Part shown: piece after piece, positions 41,877-50,955 of the stretch
Numbering within the stretch: the first letter of the stretch is position 1
Layout: each line of letters starts with the position of its first letter
Origin: Pelomonas dachongensis
GTDB lineage: Bacteria > Pseudomonadota > Gammaproteobacteria > Burkholderiales > Burkholderiaceae_C
NCBI RefSeq assembly: GCF_043555865.1
Contig: NZ_JBIGHY010000004.1
Coordinates: 434,001 to 498,000 of the forward strand
Direction of reading: 5' to 3'
Length of the DNA: 64,000 nt
Translations under genes and position numbers: made by a program
The notes under the pieces: generated by a model
Database searches by the model: none
The model's input: the letters and a program-made list of their open reading frames with translations, nothing else
What the model was told of the DNA's origin: nothing

Positions 41877-42953
41877 ATGAACATCACCCGAATTCTCTAT
41901 GGCGTTGGCGTCGCGATGGCCACGTTGCTCGCCGGCTGTGCCACACAAGCCACGCGGCCGCTGGGGCCTCTGGTCATCGAGTCGCAGGGCAGCTTCGCCG
42001 TCGGCGGTGTCGTCAAGCACACACCTGGAACTTACGACAACAACAAGCCGACATCAGCGGGACAGAGCTTCCACGGAGATCACCTCTACGCCTCCTACCA
42101 GGTGCCTCAGCACGCCAAGGCGCTGCCTATCGTGATGCTGCACGGCGCGTTCCAGTCCGCGCGCAGCTGGGAGACCACCTCGGACGGCCGGGAGGGCTTC
42201 CAGACCCTGTTCCTGCGCCGCGGCTTCCCTGTCTATCTCGTCGATCAGCCGCGCCGAGGGCGCGCCGGCAACAGCACCGTTGCCGCGTCGACTGAACCAG
42301 CACCCAACGACCAGCTCTTCTTCGACCAGTTCCGCATCGGTAAGTGGCCGAACTACTTTGACAACGTGCAGTTTGATCGGCGCCCTGAGACGCTCAATCA
42401 GTTCCTGCGCTCGGTCACACCCAACACTGGGCCCTACGACGCCGGCGTGATTGCAGACGCGATCTCGGCGCTGTTCGACAAGGTCGGTCCTGCGATCTTG
42501 TTCACCCACTCGCAGGCCGGCGGCCCGGGTTGGCTGACGGCGATGAAGAGCCCGAACGTCAAGGCCATCGTGGCGTTCGAGCCCGGCAGCGGCTTCATCT
42601 TCCCGCAGGGTGAGTTGCCGGCTGTCATGCCCAGCGCTGCGGGGACCCTGGCTCCCGAGGCGGTATCGCTTGCGGACTTCCTCAAGCTCACCCGGGTTCC
42701 CATCGTCATCTACTACGGCGACAACTTCCCCGTGGAGCCCACGTCCGAGCGAGGCCAGGACAACTGGCGGGTGCGCCTGGCCATGGCGCGCCGGTGGGTC
42801 GCGGCCGTCAACCGGCACGGGGGCGACGCGCGCCTCGTACATCTCCCCGAGGTTGGCGTCCGAGGGAACACGCACTTCCTCATGTCCGACCTGAACAACG
42901 TGCAGATCGCCGACCTAGTGTCCGCGTTCCTCATCGAGAAGAAGCTCGACTGA
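41877..42953 (+). CDS. Alpha/beta-hydrolase-fold lipoprotein
   Basis: A 358-residue probable lipoprotein: the lipobox LLAGC puts Cys at residue 21. The fold is visible in LPIVMLHGAFQSARSWETT, PVYLVDQPRRGRAG, ILFTHSQAGGPGW (nucleophile Ser in HSQAG) and the late His in GNTHFLMSD. The family is found in oxidative-stress-type operons with MFS carriers. ATG 41877 follows GAAAGG; a TTG two codons earlier also overlaps the preceding stop. Confidence 0.87.
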   Translation: MNITRILYGVGVAMATLLAGCATQATRPLGPLVIESQGSFAVGGVVKHTPGTYDNNKPTSAGQSFHGDHLYASYQVPQHAKALPIVMLHGAFQSARSWETTSDGREGFQTLFLRRGFPVYLVDQPRRGRAGNSTVAASTEPAPNDQLFFDQFRIGKWPNYFDNVQFDRRPETLNQFLRSVTPNTGPYDAGVIADAISALFDKVGPAILFTHSQAGGPGWLTAMKSPNVKAIVAFEPGSGFIFPQGELPAVMPSAAGTLAPEAVSLADFLKLTRVPIVIYYGDNFPVEPTSERGQDNWRVRLAMARRWVAAVNRHGGDARLVHLPEVGVRGNTHFLMSDLNNVQIADLVSAFLIEKKLD

Positions 42954-43009
42954 CGCGTTGGCGGGGCCACGCCATCGCGGTTCAGTCGTGTAGTAGACCG
43001 GAGTCCCTC

Positions 43010-44110
43010 ATGACCATTGAAGCCATCAACGACCAGCGCCGCGAGTTCCTCAGGACATCCGCTTTTGCGCTTTCCGCATCAACCCTGGGTGTTTCAGCCA
43101 TGACCATCAGCACCGCTGCAACCGCAGCCGACTACAAAAAGAACCCGTTCACGCTGGTGTATGGGGACGCCATCACCGTCAACGTCCCGGGAAAGGTCAA
43201 CATCCACCCCGTGACCTACAAGCTCAACGGCTTGTCCATCGTCGCGAACATCTATACGCCGGCCAACTTCGACCCCACGAAGAAGTACCCCACAGTGGTC
43301 GTCGCGCATCCGAACGGCGGTGTGAAGGAGCAGACGGCCGGCTTGTACGCTCAGCGCCTGGCGGAGCAAGGCTACGTGGCGATCACGGCCGATGCGGCCT
43401 ACCAGGGTGGAAGCGGAGGTGTGCCGCGCTCGGTGGACACACCCTCGAACCGCATCGAAGACATCCACGGCATGGCGGACTTCATCAGCACCTACGCAGG
43501 TGTGGACGCCAGCCGCCTGGGCCTGCTCGGCATCTGCGGAGGCGGCGGCTACTCGTTGGCCGCGGCGAAGACGGACAAGCGGTTCAAGTCCGTCGCAACG
43601 CTCAGCATGTTCAATTCCGGTCGTGTCCGCCGCAACGGCTACGCCGACTCGCAGCTCGCCACGATCCAACAGCGTATGAAGCATGCCTCGGACGCACGCG
43701 CTGAGCAGATGGCCGGCGGCAAGGTCCTGTACTCGGGTGATGCGGACATGACAGATGCCCAGATCGCCGCGCTGCCATACGACCTGTACCGCCAGGGCTA
43801 CGAGTATTACTGGCGCACCCACGCCCATCCGGGCTCGACGTTCAAGTACACCACGAGCAGCTTGCTGGACCTGATGCGCTGGGACGCGACCGACCAAATC
43901 GAGCTGATCGAGCAGCCGCTTTTGATGATGGCCGGCAGCAAGGCCGACAGCCTCTACATGAGCGAAGCGGCGTTCGCCAAGGCCACCGGCGCGAAGGCCA
44001 AGGAGCTGTTCCTGATCGACGGTGCCACGCACATTGAAACGTACTGGGTTCCCAAGTACGTGGAGGTCGCGGTGGGCAAGCTGACCTCCTTCTACAACGG
44101 AACGCTGTAG
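43010..44110 (+). CDS. Tat-exported alpha/beta hydrolase, YcjY/dienelactone-hydrolase-like
   Basis: A 366-residue hydrolase with a twin-arginine signal (QRREFLRTSAFALSASTLG) ending near ATAA. Fold blocks: YPTVVVAHPNGGVKEQTAG, YVAITADAAYQGGSGG, LGICGGGGYSLAAA and LLMMAGSKADS; closing His in GATHIETYW. The elbow is G-I-C-G-G, so Cys takes the place of Ser, as in dienelactone hydrolases. GGAG lies seven bases before ATG 43010. It ends the LysR-controlled operon and is followed by a hairpin. Confidence 0.88.
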   Translation: MTIEAINDQRREFLRTSAFALSASTLGVSAMTISTAATAADYKKNPFTLVYGDAITVNVPGKVNIHPVTYKLNGLSIVANIYTPANFDPTKKYPTVVVAHPNGGVKEQTAGLYAQRLAEQGYVAITADAAYQGGSGGVPRSVDTPSNRIEDIHGMADFISTYAGVDASRLGLLGICGGGGYSLAAAKTDKRFKSVATLSMFNSGRVRRNGYADSQLATIQQRMKHASDARAEQMAGGKVLYSGDADMTDAQIAALPYDLYRQGYEYYWRTHAHPGSTFKYTTSSLLDLMRWDATDQIELIEQPLLMMAGSKADSLYMSEAAFAKATGAKAKELFLIDGATHIETYWVPKYVEVAVGKLTSFYNGTL

Positions 44111-44116
44111 TTGATG

Positions 44117-44139
44117 TCCGCTCCGTGTGAGGAGCCGAC
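44117..44139. terminator. Hairpin between convergent operons
   Basis: GTCCGCTCC, a GTGTGA loop, and GGAGCCGAC form a nine-pair stem with one mismatch, just after the hydrolase stop at 44110. The convergent gene ends at 44241. No long T-tract. Confidence 0.5.
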
Positions 44140-44240
44140 ATTCGCCCAGCTAGGAACGAAGGACAGCAATCAGCCTGTAGCGGTCAGCGGTGCCCTGCTG
44201 GCCCAGGCTGTTCCTGACCAGCAAACACTGCCTCACTCTC

Positions 44241-45149
44241 TCACGGCTTCCTCGCGCACTGCAGCTCGTCCAGCAACGCATTGAACCGCTCCGCCGCGCC
44301 GTTCTCCACAAACATCGCATGCCCGGCTTCAGGGAACTCGGCCACCCGCGCACCCGGCAGGGCCGCGCGCAGTTTCTGCGCCACGGCGGGCAGCATGATG
44401 GCGTCGCGGCTGCCGAGGGCGAGGGTCAGTGGCAGTTGTTGGAGCGCCGGCAGCAGGTCAGCATTCGCGCCCGCGCCGCGCACGGCCATGGCGCTGTCGA
44501 GATAGGGGCCCACGCGCAGCGAGGCGGCGGCGAGCTGGGCGCGCAGCCCGGGCTCGACGCTGTTGCCAAAGACGAACTGTGCCGAGCGCTCCGCCGCGGC
44601 CACGCTTTGCGCCAGGTCCAGGTTGGGCGGGCGCGGCGCGTTGGCGGGCCCGCTGCCCGGCGCTGCCAGCAGGCCGGCCGGGGATGACACCAGCACCATG
44701 CCGGCAATCGGTACTTCAGGGTGCAGGCGCAGGAAGTCCATCGCCACGTTGCCGCCGAACGACCAGGCCACCACCAACGGCTTGACCAGGCCGCTAGCCC
44801 GGATGACGGCCGCCATGTCGTCGGCCCAGGGGCGGCTGTTGTCATAGGCGCTGGCCTGCCAGGGCTGGCCAGAGTTGCCGTGGCCGCGCAGGTCGTACGC
44901 GACCAGGTGGCAGCGTTGTGCCAGGTCCGCGCCGAACTGGGCGGACCAGCTCAGGTAGCTCTGTTTGTAGCCATGCAGGAACAGCACGCCGGGCCGCCCG
45001 GCCTCGCCCTTTTGCACGAGGTTCAGCGGCACGCCGTCGAAGCCGACGACGGTGCTGAAGCGCGCGCCCTCGAACGCGGTCTTGGGCTGGGCCAGCGCCG
45101 CGAGCGGCGCCAGGGCCAGGCTGGTGGCGAGCAGCAGGACGGTCTTCAT
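44241..45149 (-). CDS. Exported alpha/beta hydrolase
   Basis: A 302-residue hydrolase with signal peptide ending near LAALAQ. It has the RPGVLFLHGYKQSYLSW oxyanion strand, DLRGHGNSG, the nucleophile Ser in VVAWSFGGNVAMDF (A-W-S-F-G, with Ala in the first Gly position), acid in ALGSRDAIMLP and His in EAGHAMFVENG. The start at 45149 overlaps the tandem beta-lactamase stop (TGATG). It is the last gene of the second long operon. Confidence 0.88.
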   Translation of the reverse strand: MKTVLLLATSLALAPLAALAQPKTAFEGARFSTVVGFDGVPLNLVQKGEAGRPGVLFLHGYKQSYLSWSAQFGADLAQRCHLVAYDLRGHGNSGQPWQASAYDNSRPWADDMAAVIRASGLVKPLVVAWSFGGNVAMDFLRLHPEVPIAGMVLVSSPAGLLAAPGSGPANAPRPPNLDLAQSVAAAERSAQFVFGNSVEPGLRAQLAAASLRVGPYLDSAMAVRGAGANADLLPALQQLPLTLALGSRDAIMLPAVAQKLRAALPGARVAEFPEAGHAMFVENGAAERFNALLDELQCARKP

Positions 45150-47491
45150 CAGCGGGCGGGGTTGCATTGGCGGGCGGCGGCGGTGACGAGGTTGGGCACC
45201 AGCGAGTCGTCCCAGTCGAACGCCGCAGCGCCCAGCCGCACGATGACCAGTTGCTCGGCCGGCGAGACGTAGACGCGCTGCGCACCGGCGCCGTCGAAAT
45301 ACACCATGTCCTCGGCGAGAAACGGCGCCTTGGCCGGTACGGTGGCCGGCGTGGCCGTGTTGTAGCCGCGCTGGGGCGCATGCGGGCTGGCGCGCCAGAG
45401 CTGGTAGCCGTAGTTGGGGTTGGCGGCGCTTGGTGTGGACATGGTCTTCAACCACGCGGCGTCCACCACCTGGCGGCCGTCGACGCGGCCTTGCTGTGCG
45501 AACAGCAAGCCCAGTCGCAGCCAGTCCTCGGGGCGGGCGAACAGCGCGCTGGACGTGCGCGCCAGGCCGCCGGGATGGTCCAGCGTCACGTAGGCATCGG
45601 CCGCGCCGAGCGGCTGCCAGAGCCGACGCGATAGGTAGTCGGCATAGCGCTGGCCGGTGGCGCGCTCGATGACCAGCCCCAGCAGCTGCGAGATGCCGCT
45701 GGCGTAGTTAAAGCGGCTGCCCGGTGCGTCGCTCAGCGCGGCGGCCAGCGGTACGGTGGTGCTGTCGGGCCCGTAGAGCGCACGGCTGTAGTCCGAGCCG
45801 GGCTTGAGGTCGAAGGGTAGCGGCGCCAGGCCGCTGGCCATCTGCAGCATCTGCTCCACCGTAATCGTGCCGCGCGGATCGCCGGCCCATTCCTTGAGCC
45901 AGCGCGACACGGGCGTCTGCAGGCTGGGAATGGCGCCGTCCGCCACCGCCTGGCCCACCAGCAGCGCCAGCACCGACTTGTGCATGGACGCGGGCTCTGC
46001 GCGCGTGTCAGGCCCGTAGCCGGGCGCGTGGTGCTCGAACTCCACCGCACCCTGGCGCCAGACCAGGAAGCTGTAGCTTTTCACGCGCTGGATCTCGGTG
46101 AGCGCCGGCGCGAGGTTCTGCTCGTTCAGGCAGGCCGCCTCTACCGTGCGGCGCGGCAATGCCTGCACGCTGGCAGCGCCGGCGACGCGCTCGGCCGGCC
46201 ATTGCTGGGGCTGGTTCAGGTCCAGCAGTGAAGGGCTGCCGGCCTTGGGGCGGGTGGCCAGGCGCCAGTCGTAGAGCCAGCCCCAGTCGGCCTTCAGCTC
46301 AGGGTGCAGGGCGGCGTAGAGCAGGTTGGGGAGCGCGTGGTCGCGCCATACGGGCGAGCCCTTGCCGACGCGCAGGATCAGCAACTGCTCGCTGGGGATC
46401 AGGGCCAGCTGCAGGCCGCCGGCACCGCTGAGGAAGTACAGGTCGGGCGCCGTGGCCTTGGCCACGCTGCCTTCCGGCGCGCCGCGGTTGCGGTGCAGCC
46501 GGGCGTCGTACCAGGCCGAGCCCAGCGCGACCTGGAAGCCGAAATTGGGGTTGGCCGCCGACGGGCTGTGCAGCGCCTGCACAAAGCTCTCGTCCAGCAG
46601 GCGCCGGCCCTGCCAGACGCCGTCGTCCAGCAGCATCTGGCCCAGTCGCACCCAGTCGCGCGGCAGCGACCAGATGCAGCAATACGGCATGGCCCGGCCG
46701 CCCTCGCGGTCCATCAGCATCTCGCCATCGGCCGCGCCCAGCGGCTGCCACAGGCGCTTGCCGACGTAGTCGACATAGGGCTGGCCGGTGGCCCGCTCGA
46801 TGACCAGGCCCAGCGCCTGAAGGTTCTCGTTGTCGTAGGAGAAGTCCTTGCCCGGCGCATAGGCCAGTGGCGCAGCGGCAATGGCAGCCTCGACGTCGGC
46901 GCCGTAATGCAGCTGCATGAAATGGCTGGCCGGATCCGCGCTGAAGGCGTTGCGAAAGCCGCCGCTCATGGACAGCAGCTGGCGCACGGTGATGTCGCGG
47001 CGCGCCGGGTCGCGCCATTCGGTCAGCCAGGTCGAGGCAGGCTGGTCCACCGAGGCGATCTTGCCGTCGGTCACGGCAGCGCCCACGGCCAGTGCCGCCA
47101 GCGTCTTGGCGAAGCTGTGCGAGCTGAACTGCTTGTCCACGCCCGCCTCGCCGAAGTAGCGCTCCAACTGCACCACGCCCTTGTGCACCACAATGATCGA
47201 CTGGCCGTTGCTGGCCTGTACGAACTGCGCGGCCTCCTCCAGCGCGTGCGGCGGCAGGCTGCCACGGCCCGGTGCGGCGCTGGGCAGGAAGGGGCCGGGT
47301 GCGCCCACCAGCTTGGCCAGCGGCCGGTACCAGCTCTTGGGCGGCTGCAGGGGGTCGGGCGGCGGGTTGTCCACCCGCCACCAGAAGCTCGCGTTGCGGG
47401 CATCACGTGGCGGCGCGGTCTGCGCCTGCGTGGCGGCGGCGGCCAGCAGGGCAAGCCCTGCGATCAACAACAAGGGCTTGCGTGACTTCAT
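45149..47491 (-). CDS. Exported tandem beta-lactamase-fold (class C/EstB-like) serine hydrolase
   Basis: A 780-residue protein with signal peptide (ends near ATQAQ) and two copies of the serine beta-lactamase/D-Ala-D-Ala carboxypeptidase fold. Domain 1 (about 80-400) has SFAK at 126-129 and YDN at 219-221; domain 2 (about 465-775) has SMHK at 502-505 and YAS at 596-598. The copies align through LGLVIERATGQ and RLWQPLGAADG/RLWQPLGAADA. Both keep SxxK, so both may be active. Such proteins are esterases, amidases or peptidases rather than resistance enzymes when they occur in catabolic operons. It lies two bases after the DUF1838 gene. Confidence 0.9.
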   Translation of the reverse strand: MKSRKPLLLIAGLALLAAAATQAQTAPPRDARNASFWWRVDNPPPDPLQPPKSWYRPLAKLVGAPGPFLPSAAPGRGSLPPHALEEAAQFVQASNGQSIIVVHKGVVQLERYFGEAGVDKQFSSHSFAKTLAALAVGAAVTDGKIASVDQPASTWLTEWRDPARRDITVRQLLSMSGGFRNAFSADPASHFMQLHYGADVEAAIAAAPLAYAPGKDFSYDNENLQALGLVIERATGQPYVDYVGKRLWQPLGAADGEMLMDREGGRAMPYCCIWSLPRDWVRLGQMLLDDGVWQGRRLLDESFVQALHSPSAANPNFGFQVALGSAWYDARLHRNRGAPEGSVAKATAPDLYFLSGAGGLQLALIPSEQLLILRVGKGSPVWRDHALPNLLYAALHPELKADWGWLYDWRLATRPKAGSPSLLDLNQPQQWPAERVAGAASVQALPRRTVEAACLNEQNLAPALTEIQRVKSYSFLVWRQGAVEFEHHAPGYGPDTRAEPASMHKSVLALLVGQAVADGAIPSLQTPVSRWLKEWAGDPRGTITVEQMLQMASGLAPLPFDLKPGSDYSRALYGPDSTTVPLAAALSDAPGSRFNYASGISQLLGLVIERATGQRYADYLSRRLWQPLGAADAYVTLDHPGGLARTSSALFARPEDWLRLGLLFAQQGRVDGRQVVDAAWLKTMSTPSAANPNYGYQLWRASPHAPQRGYNTATPATVPAKAPFLAEDMVYFDGAGAQRVYVSPAEQLVIVRLGAAAFDWDDSLVPNLVTAAARQCNPAR

Positions 47492-47493
47492 CT

Positions 47494-48462
47494 TCAGGGC
47501 TTCTTGACGCGCGGCGCGGCCGGCTTCTGGTCGTGGGCATAACGCTCCAGGCTGGAGAGGCTGGGCCCCTCGACCTGCTCGGGCGCCACCAGGTACTTGG
47601 GGTAGCGCGCCTTGACGCGCTCGATGACGTCCTTGGGGTGGAAGTCCAGCGTCTCGTGCGAGGCCATCGTGCCGGTGTAGATGATGTGGCCGGGCGCCTG
47701 GTCCATCAGCATCCAGGGCAGCCAGGGCGTCACGCGGTTCCACACGCCGTGGTAGGGGATGTGGCCCAGGCTGGCGTCTTCCAGGTCGCTGCGGCGGATG
47801 ATGTAGCGGAACATCTCCGAGACGCGAGTCATCTTGCCTGGCGATTCGCGCGGCCACTGCTCGGGCTGCATCGCGCTGGGGTAGTAGAGATGGATGTCAG
47901 ACTCCAGACCCACCGTGTCGGCGTCCAGCAGGCTCCAGTTGCGGATGAAGGGTCGCTTGGGCCGCGTTTCCTTGTTCAGGCCGCCATAGCTGGGTGGCTG
48001 AGGGAAGTGGTCGGAGATGACGTAGTTGTAGGGGTCGTTGGCGACGTCCACCACCTTGACGCGCTCGCCGGTGTAGGGGTTGTCCCATTCGTCCATCAGC
48101 AGGCCGGTCTCGAGGTTGCGATAGAACACCACTTCACGGCACAGGCGCTGGTAGCTGTCGTCGGCCTGGCGTACCACGCGGATGGTGCTGAAGACCTCGA
48201 AGCGCATCAGCGGACGCAGCTTTTCGCCGTCTCGCACGCCGGCGACGACGCCGGACGCCAGGCCGTAGACAAACTTCTTCGGGTCGGCGTTGGCTTCCAG
48301 GCGGGCAGAGATATCTCGGTTCCACACGGGGTCCTTGAAGGCCAGCGGGCGCTTTGCCGCTGCGGTCGCCTGCGTGGAGGCGCAGCCAGCGGTGGCGCTC
48401 ACCAGGGCGGCGCCGGCAGCCAGGCGCAGCGCGCCACGGCGGTTCAGTTCATCGGGATTCAT
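47494..48462 (-). CDS. DUF1838 family protein, exported lipoprotein (copy 2)
   Basis: A 322-residue relative of the protein at 28222-29073. The N-terminus is NRRGALRLAAGAALVSATAGCAS, an export signal with twin-Arg and a lipobox-like TAGC, so the protein is probably Tat-exported and lipid-anchored. DUF1838 blocks include GEKLRPLMRFEVFSTIRVV, REVVFYRNLETGLLMDEWDNPYTGE and MLMDQAPGHIIYTG. Function is unknown. The operon places it between the aldehyde dehydrogenase and the tandem serine hydrolase. Confidence 0.82.
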   Translation of the reverse strand: MNPDELNRRGALRLAAGAALVSATAGCASTQATAAAKRPLAFKDPVWNRDISARLEANADPKKFVYGLASGVVAGVRDGEKLRPLMRFEVFSTIRVVRQADDSYQRLCREVVFYRNLETGLLMDEWDNPYTGERVKVVDVANDPYNYVISDHFPQPPSYGGLNKETRPKRPFIRNWSLLDADTVGLESDIHLYYPSAMQPEQWPRESPGKMTRVSEMFRYIIRRSDLEDASLGHIPYHGVWNRVTPWLPWMLMDQAPGHIIYTGTMASHETLDFHPKDVIERVKARYPKYLVAPEQVEGPSLSSLERYAHDQKPAAPRVKKP

Positions 48463-48494
48463 GGATGTCGATCTCCGGGAATGGAAGAGGGCGT

Positions 48495-50009
48495 TCAGAC
48501 GACGGCGCAGACCGTCTTGAGTTCGAGGTAGTTGTCGATGGCGGCCTGGCCGCTCTCGCGGCCCCAGCCCGATTGCTTCACGCCGCCAATGGGCAGGCTG
48601 GCGTCGAACATCAGGTGGCAGTTGATCCACACGGTGCCGGACTTGAGCCGTGCCGCCGTTCGCTGCGCGGTGGAGAGGTCGCGCGTCCAGACGCTGGCCG
48701 CCAGGCCGTAGTCGGAGTCGTTGGCCAGCGCCAGCGCTTCCTCCAGCGAATCCACCGGCGTGGCCACCAGTACGGGGCCGAAGATCTCTTCCTTCACGCA
48801 GGCCATGTCGGGCCGCACGTCCACCAGCACCGTGGGCTCGATGAAGCTGTCGTTGGGCCCCAGGCGCCCGCCGCCCACCAGCGCGCGCGCACCGGCGGCG
48901 ATGGCATCCTGCACGTAGCGGTGCACGCGCCCGGCCTGCCTGCGGCTGACCAGCGGGCCGATCTGCGTCGTGGCGTCCAGGCCGTGGCCCAGCTTCAGGC
49001 CGCGGGCGATGTCGGCGATGCCGTTGACGACGCGGTCGAACACCTCACGGTGCACGTACAGCCGCGAGCCCGCCACGCAGACCTGGCCGGTGTTGAAGAA
49101 GATCGCGTTGGCCGCGCCGGCGATGGCCGCGTCCAGGTCGGCATCGGGCATGACGATGACGGGCGACTTGCCGCCCAGCTCCAGCGTAACGCGCTTGAGG
49201 TTGCCGCCCGCAGCGGCCAGCACGGCGCGGCCCACGGGCGTGGAGCCGGTGAAGGAGATCTTGTCCACGCCCGGATGCGCGGCCAGCGCGGCGCCCACCA
49301 CGTCGCCGCGGCCGGTGACGATGTTCAGCACGCCCGCCGGCAGGCCTGCCTGCAGCAGCAGCTCGCCCAGGCGCAGCGCGGTCAGCGACGTGTCCTCGGC
49401 CGGCTTGAGCACCACGCAGCAGCCGGCGGCCAGCGCCGGCGCCAGCTTCATGGCCGTCAGCACCAGCGGTGAGTTCCACGGCACGATGGCCGCGACCACG
49501 CCCACCGGCTGCTTGAGCGTGTAGGCGAACACCTGCTTGCCCGCCGGCTGGTAGTTGATGGACGTGGGCACGGTGTTGCCCTCGATGCGCTGCGCCTGGC
49601 CGGCGAAGAAGCGGAACTGCTCGGCCGCGCCGGGGATCTCGGCATAGCGGCCAACCCAGACCGGCTTGCCCTGGTCCAGCGTTTCCAGCTCGGCCAGTTC
49701 GTCGAGGTGCTGCTCGATCAACTCGGCGGCGCGCCACAGAATCCTGGCGCGCTGGCTGGGCGTCATCGCCGGCCAGTTGCCCTGCTCGAAGGCGGTGCGC
49801 GCTGCCTGCACCGCGCGGTCGGCGTCGCAGGCATCGGCATCGGGGAACCGGCCCAGCACGGCGCCGGTGGCGGGCTCGGTGGTCTCCATCCACTTGCCCG
49901 AGCGGGCGGGAACCCAGTCGGCGCCCAGCAGCATCGGGTGGTCGCCTCGGGCAAGGAACTCGATGGCGGCTTGGTGGCTGGCCTGGCGGCCGGGAATGTC
50001 GAGAGTCAT
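48495..50009 (-). CDS. NAD(P)-dependent aldehyde dehydrogenase
   Basis: A 504-residue ALDH-family enzyme: cofactor loop VVAAIVPWNSPLVLTAMKLAPALAAG, KISFTGSTPVGRAV, general base Glu in VTLELGGKSP, nucleophile Cys in FFNTGQVCVAGSRLYV, and EEIFGPV near the C-terminus. Cytosolic; oxidises an aldehyde to the acid. The start at 50009 is the ATG of TLDIPGRQ; longer versions overlie the neighbouring gene. It probably handles an aldehyde made by the amine oxidase or monooxygenase of the same operon. Confidence 0.93.
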   Translation of the reverse strand: MTLDIPGRQASHQAAIEFLARGDHPMLLGADWVPARSGKWMETTEPATGAVLGRFPDADACDADRAVQAARTAFEQGNWPAMTPSQRARILWRAAELIEQHLDELAELETLDQGKPVWVGRYAEIPGAAEQFRFFAGQAQRIEGNTVPTSINYQPAGKQVFAYTLKQPVGVVAAIVPWNSPLVLTAMKLAPALAAGCCVVLKPAEDTSLTALRLGELLLQAGLPAGVLNIVTGRGDVVGAALAAHPGVDKISFTGSTPVGRAVLAAAGGNLKRVTLELGGKSPVIVMPDADLDAAIAGAANAIFFNTGQVCVAGSRLYVHREVFDRVVNGIADIARGLKLGHGLDATTQIGPLVSRRQAGRVHRYVQDAIAAGARALVGGGRLGPNDSFIEPTVLVDVRPDMACVKEEIFGPVLVATPVDSLEEALALANDSDYGLAASVWTRDLSTAQRTAARLKSGTVWINCHLMFDASLPIGGVKQSGWGRESGQAAIDNYLELKTVCAVV

Positions 50010-50026
50010 GCGTGCGCCTTTCGGGT

Positions 50027-50938
50027 TCAGGCCTTGGGAGGGATGTGCTCGTGGTGGTGTTCGAGGTACCAGCGCGCAACTTCCTCGCGGGTGGTGAACC
50101 ACACGCCCGGCAGTGCCTTGGCGTACTCCAGGAACTCCCGCAGCGCGCTGATGCGGTAGGCGCGGCCGCTGACATGCGGGTGAAGGCCCACATTCATGAT
50201 GCGGCCGGTCGTGGCGCCTTCCTTGTGCAGCACCTCCAGCTCCTCGATCAGCACGTCGCGGTACTCGGCCGTGGTGTGGCCGCGCCGGGTCAGCAGCGTG
50301 AAGTCGTTGATCTCGTTGGAGTAGGGCGTGGAGACGATGGGGCCGTGCGGCGTCTGGACCAGGTAGGGCTGGTCGTCGTTCATCAGGTCGCAGTAGAACT
50401 TCAGGCCCTTCTCGGCCAGGATGTCGGCGGTGTTGAGCGTGCCGCGCAGCGACGACGACAGCCAGCCCTGCGCCTTGCGGCCGCAGACCTGCTCGTAGAC
50501 GGCCAGCGTGCGCTCGATGACGGCGCGCTCGGCCGCCACGTCGCCGGCGAAGTTGGTCAGCAGCTCGCCCTGCTCATAGTTGTGCGCGATGACCTCGCAG
50601 CCACGCTTGAGCGCCGCGGTGACCATAGCCGTGCGGCGCAGGCCGGTCACCGCATTCATCGTCACGGCCGGCTTGATGCCCATCTCGTCGAACAGCTCGT
50701 ACAGCCGCCACACGCCCACGCGCTGGCCGTACTCGCGCCAGCTGTAGTTCGGGAAGTCGGGCACGTTGCCGGGCAGCGTGTCGGGCAGGATGGCCGGCCC
50801 TCCGGCGTAATAGGGCTTGTCGGTGTCCTTGATCAGGTCCCAGGTTTCGAGGTTGATGGTCAGGAACAGGGCAACGCGCTTGTCCCCGGGCCAGCGCAGC
50901 GGCAGGCGTTCGGGCAGGGGCACGTAGTCGTAGTGCAT
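50027..50938 (-). CDS. Polysaccharide-deacetylase-fold hydrolase, PuuE-like (copy 3 of 3)
   Basis: A 303-residue member of the same branch as the proteins at 16039 and 16968: LPLRWPGDKRVALFLTINLETWDL replaces TFDDG, SWREYGQRVGVWRL follows, the histidine loop is CEVIAHNYEQGEL, and the C-terminal block is NVGLHPHVSGRAYRISALREFL. No signal peptide. Probably an amide- or imide-hydrolysing enzyme. Its presence in a second operon, apart from the other two, argues that this reaction type is central to the cluster. Confidence 0.85.
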   Translation of the reverse strand: MHYDYVPLPERLPLRWPGDKRVALFLTINLETWDLIKDTDKPYYAGGPAILPDTLPGNVPDFPNYSWREYGQRVGVWRLYELFDEMGIKPAVTMNAVTGLRRTAMVTAALKRGCEVIAHNYEQGELLTNFAGDVAAERAVIERTLAVYEQVCGRKAQGWLSSSLRGTLNTADILAEKGLKFYCDLMNDDQPYLVQTPHGPIVSTPYSNEINDFTLLTRRGHTTAEYRDVLIEELEVLHKEGATTGRIMNVGLHPHVSGRAYRISALREFLEYAKALPGVWFTTREEVARWYLEHHHEHIPPKA

Positions 50939-50955
50939 GTCGGGTCTCCGGGCAG

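Noticed and set aside
45149..47491. Beta-lactam resistance gene
   Set aside because: The fold is shared with many esterases. It is duplicated, sits mid-operon, and has no AmpR-type regulator.
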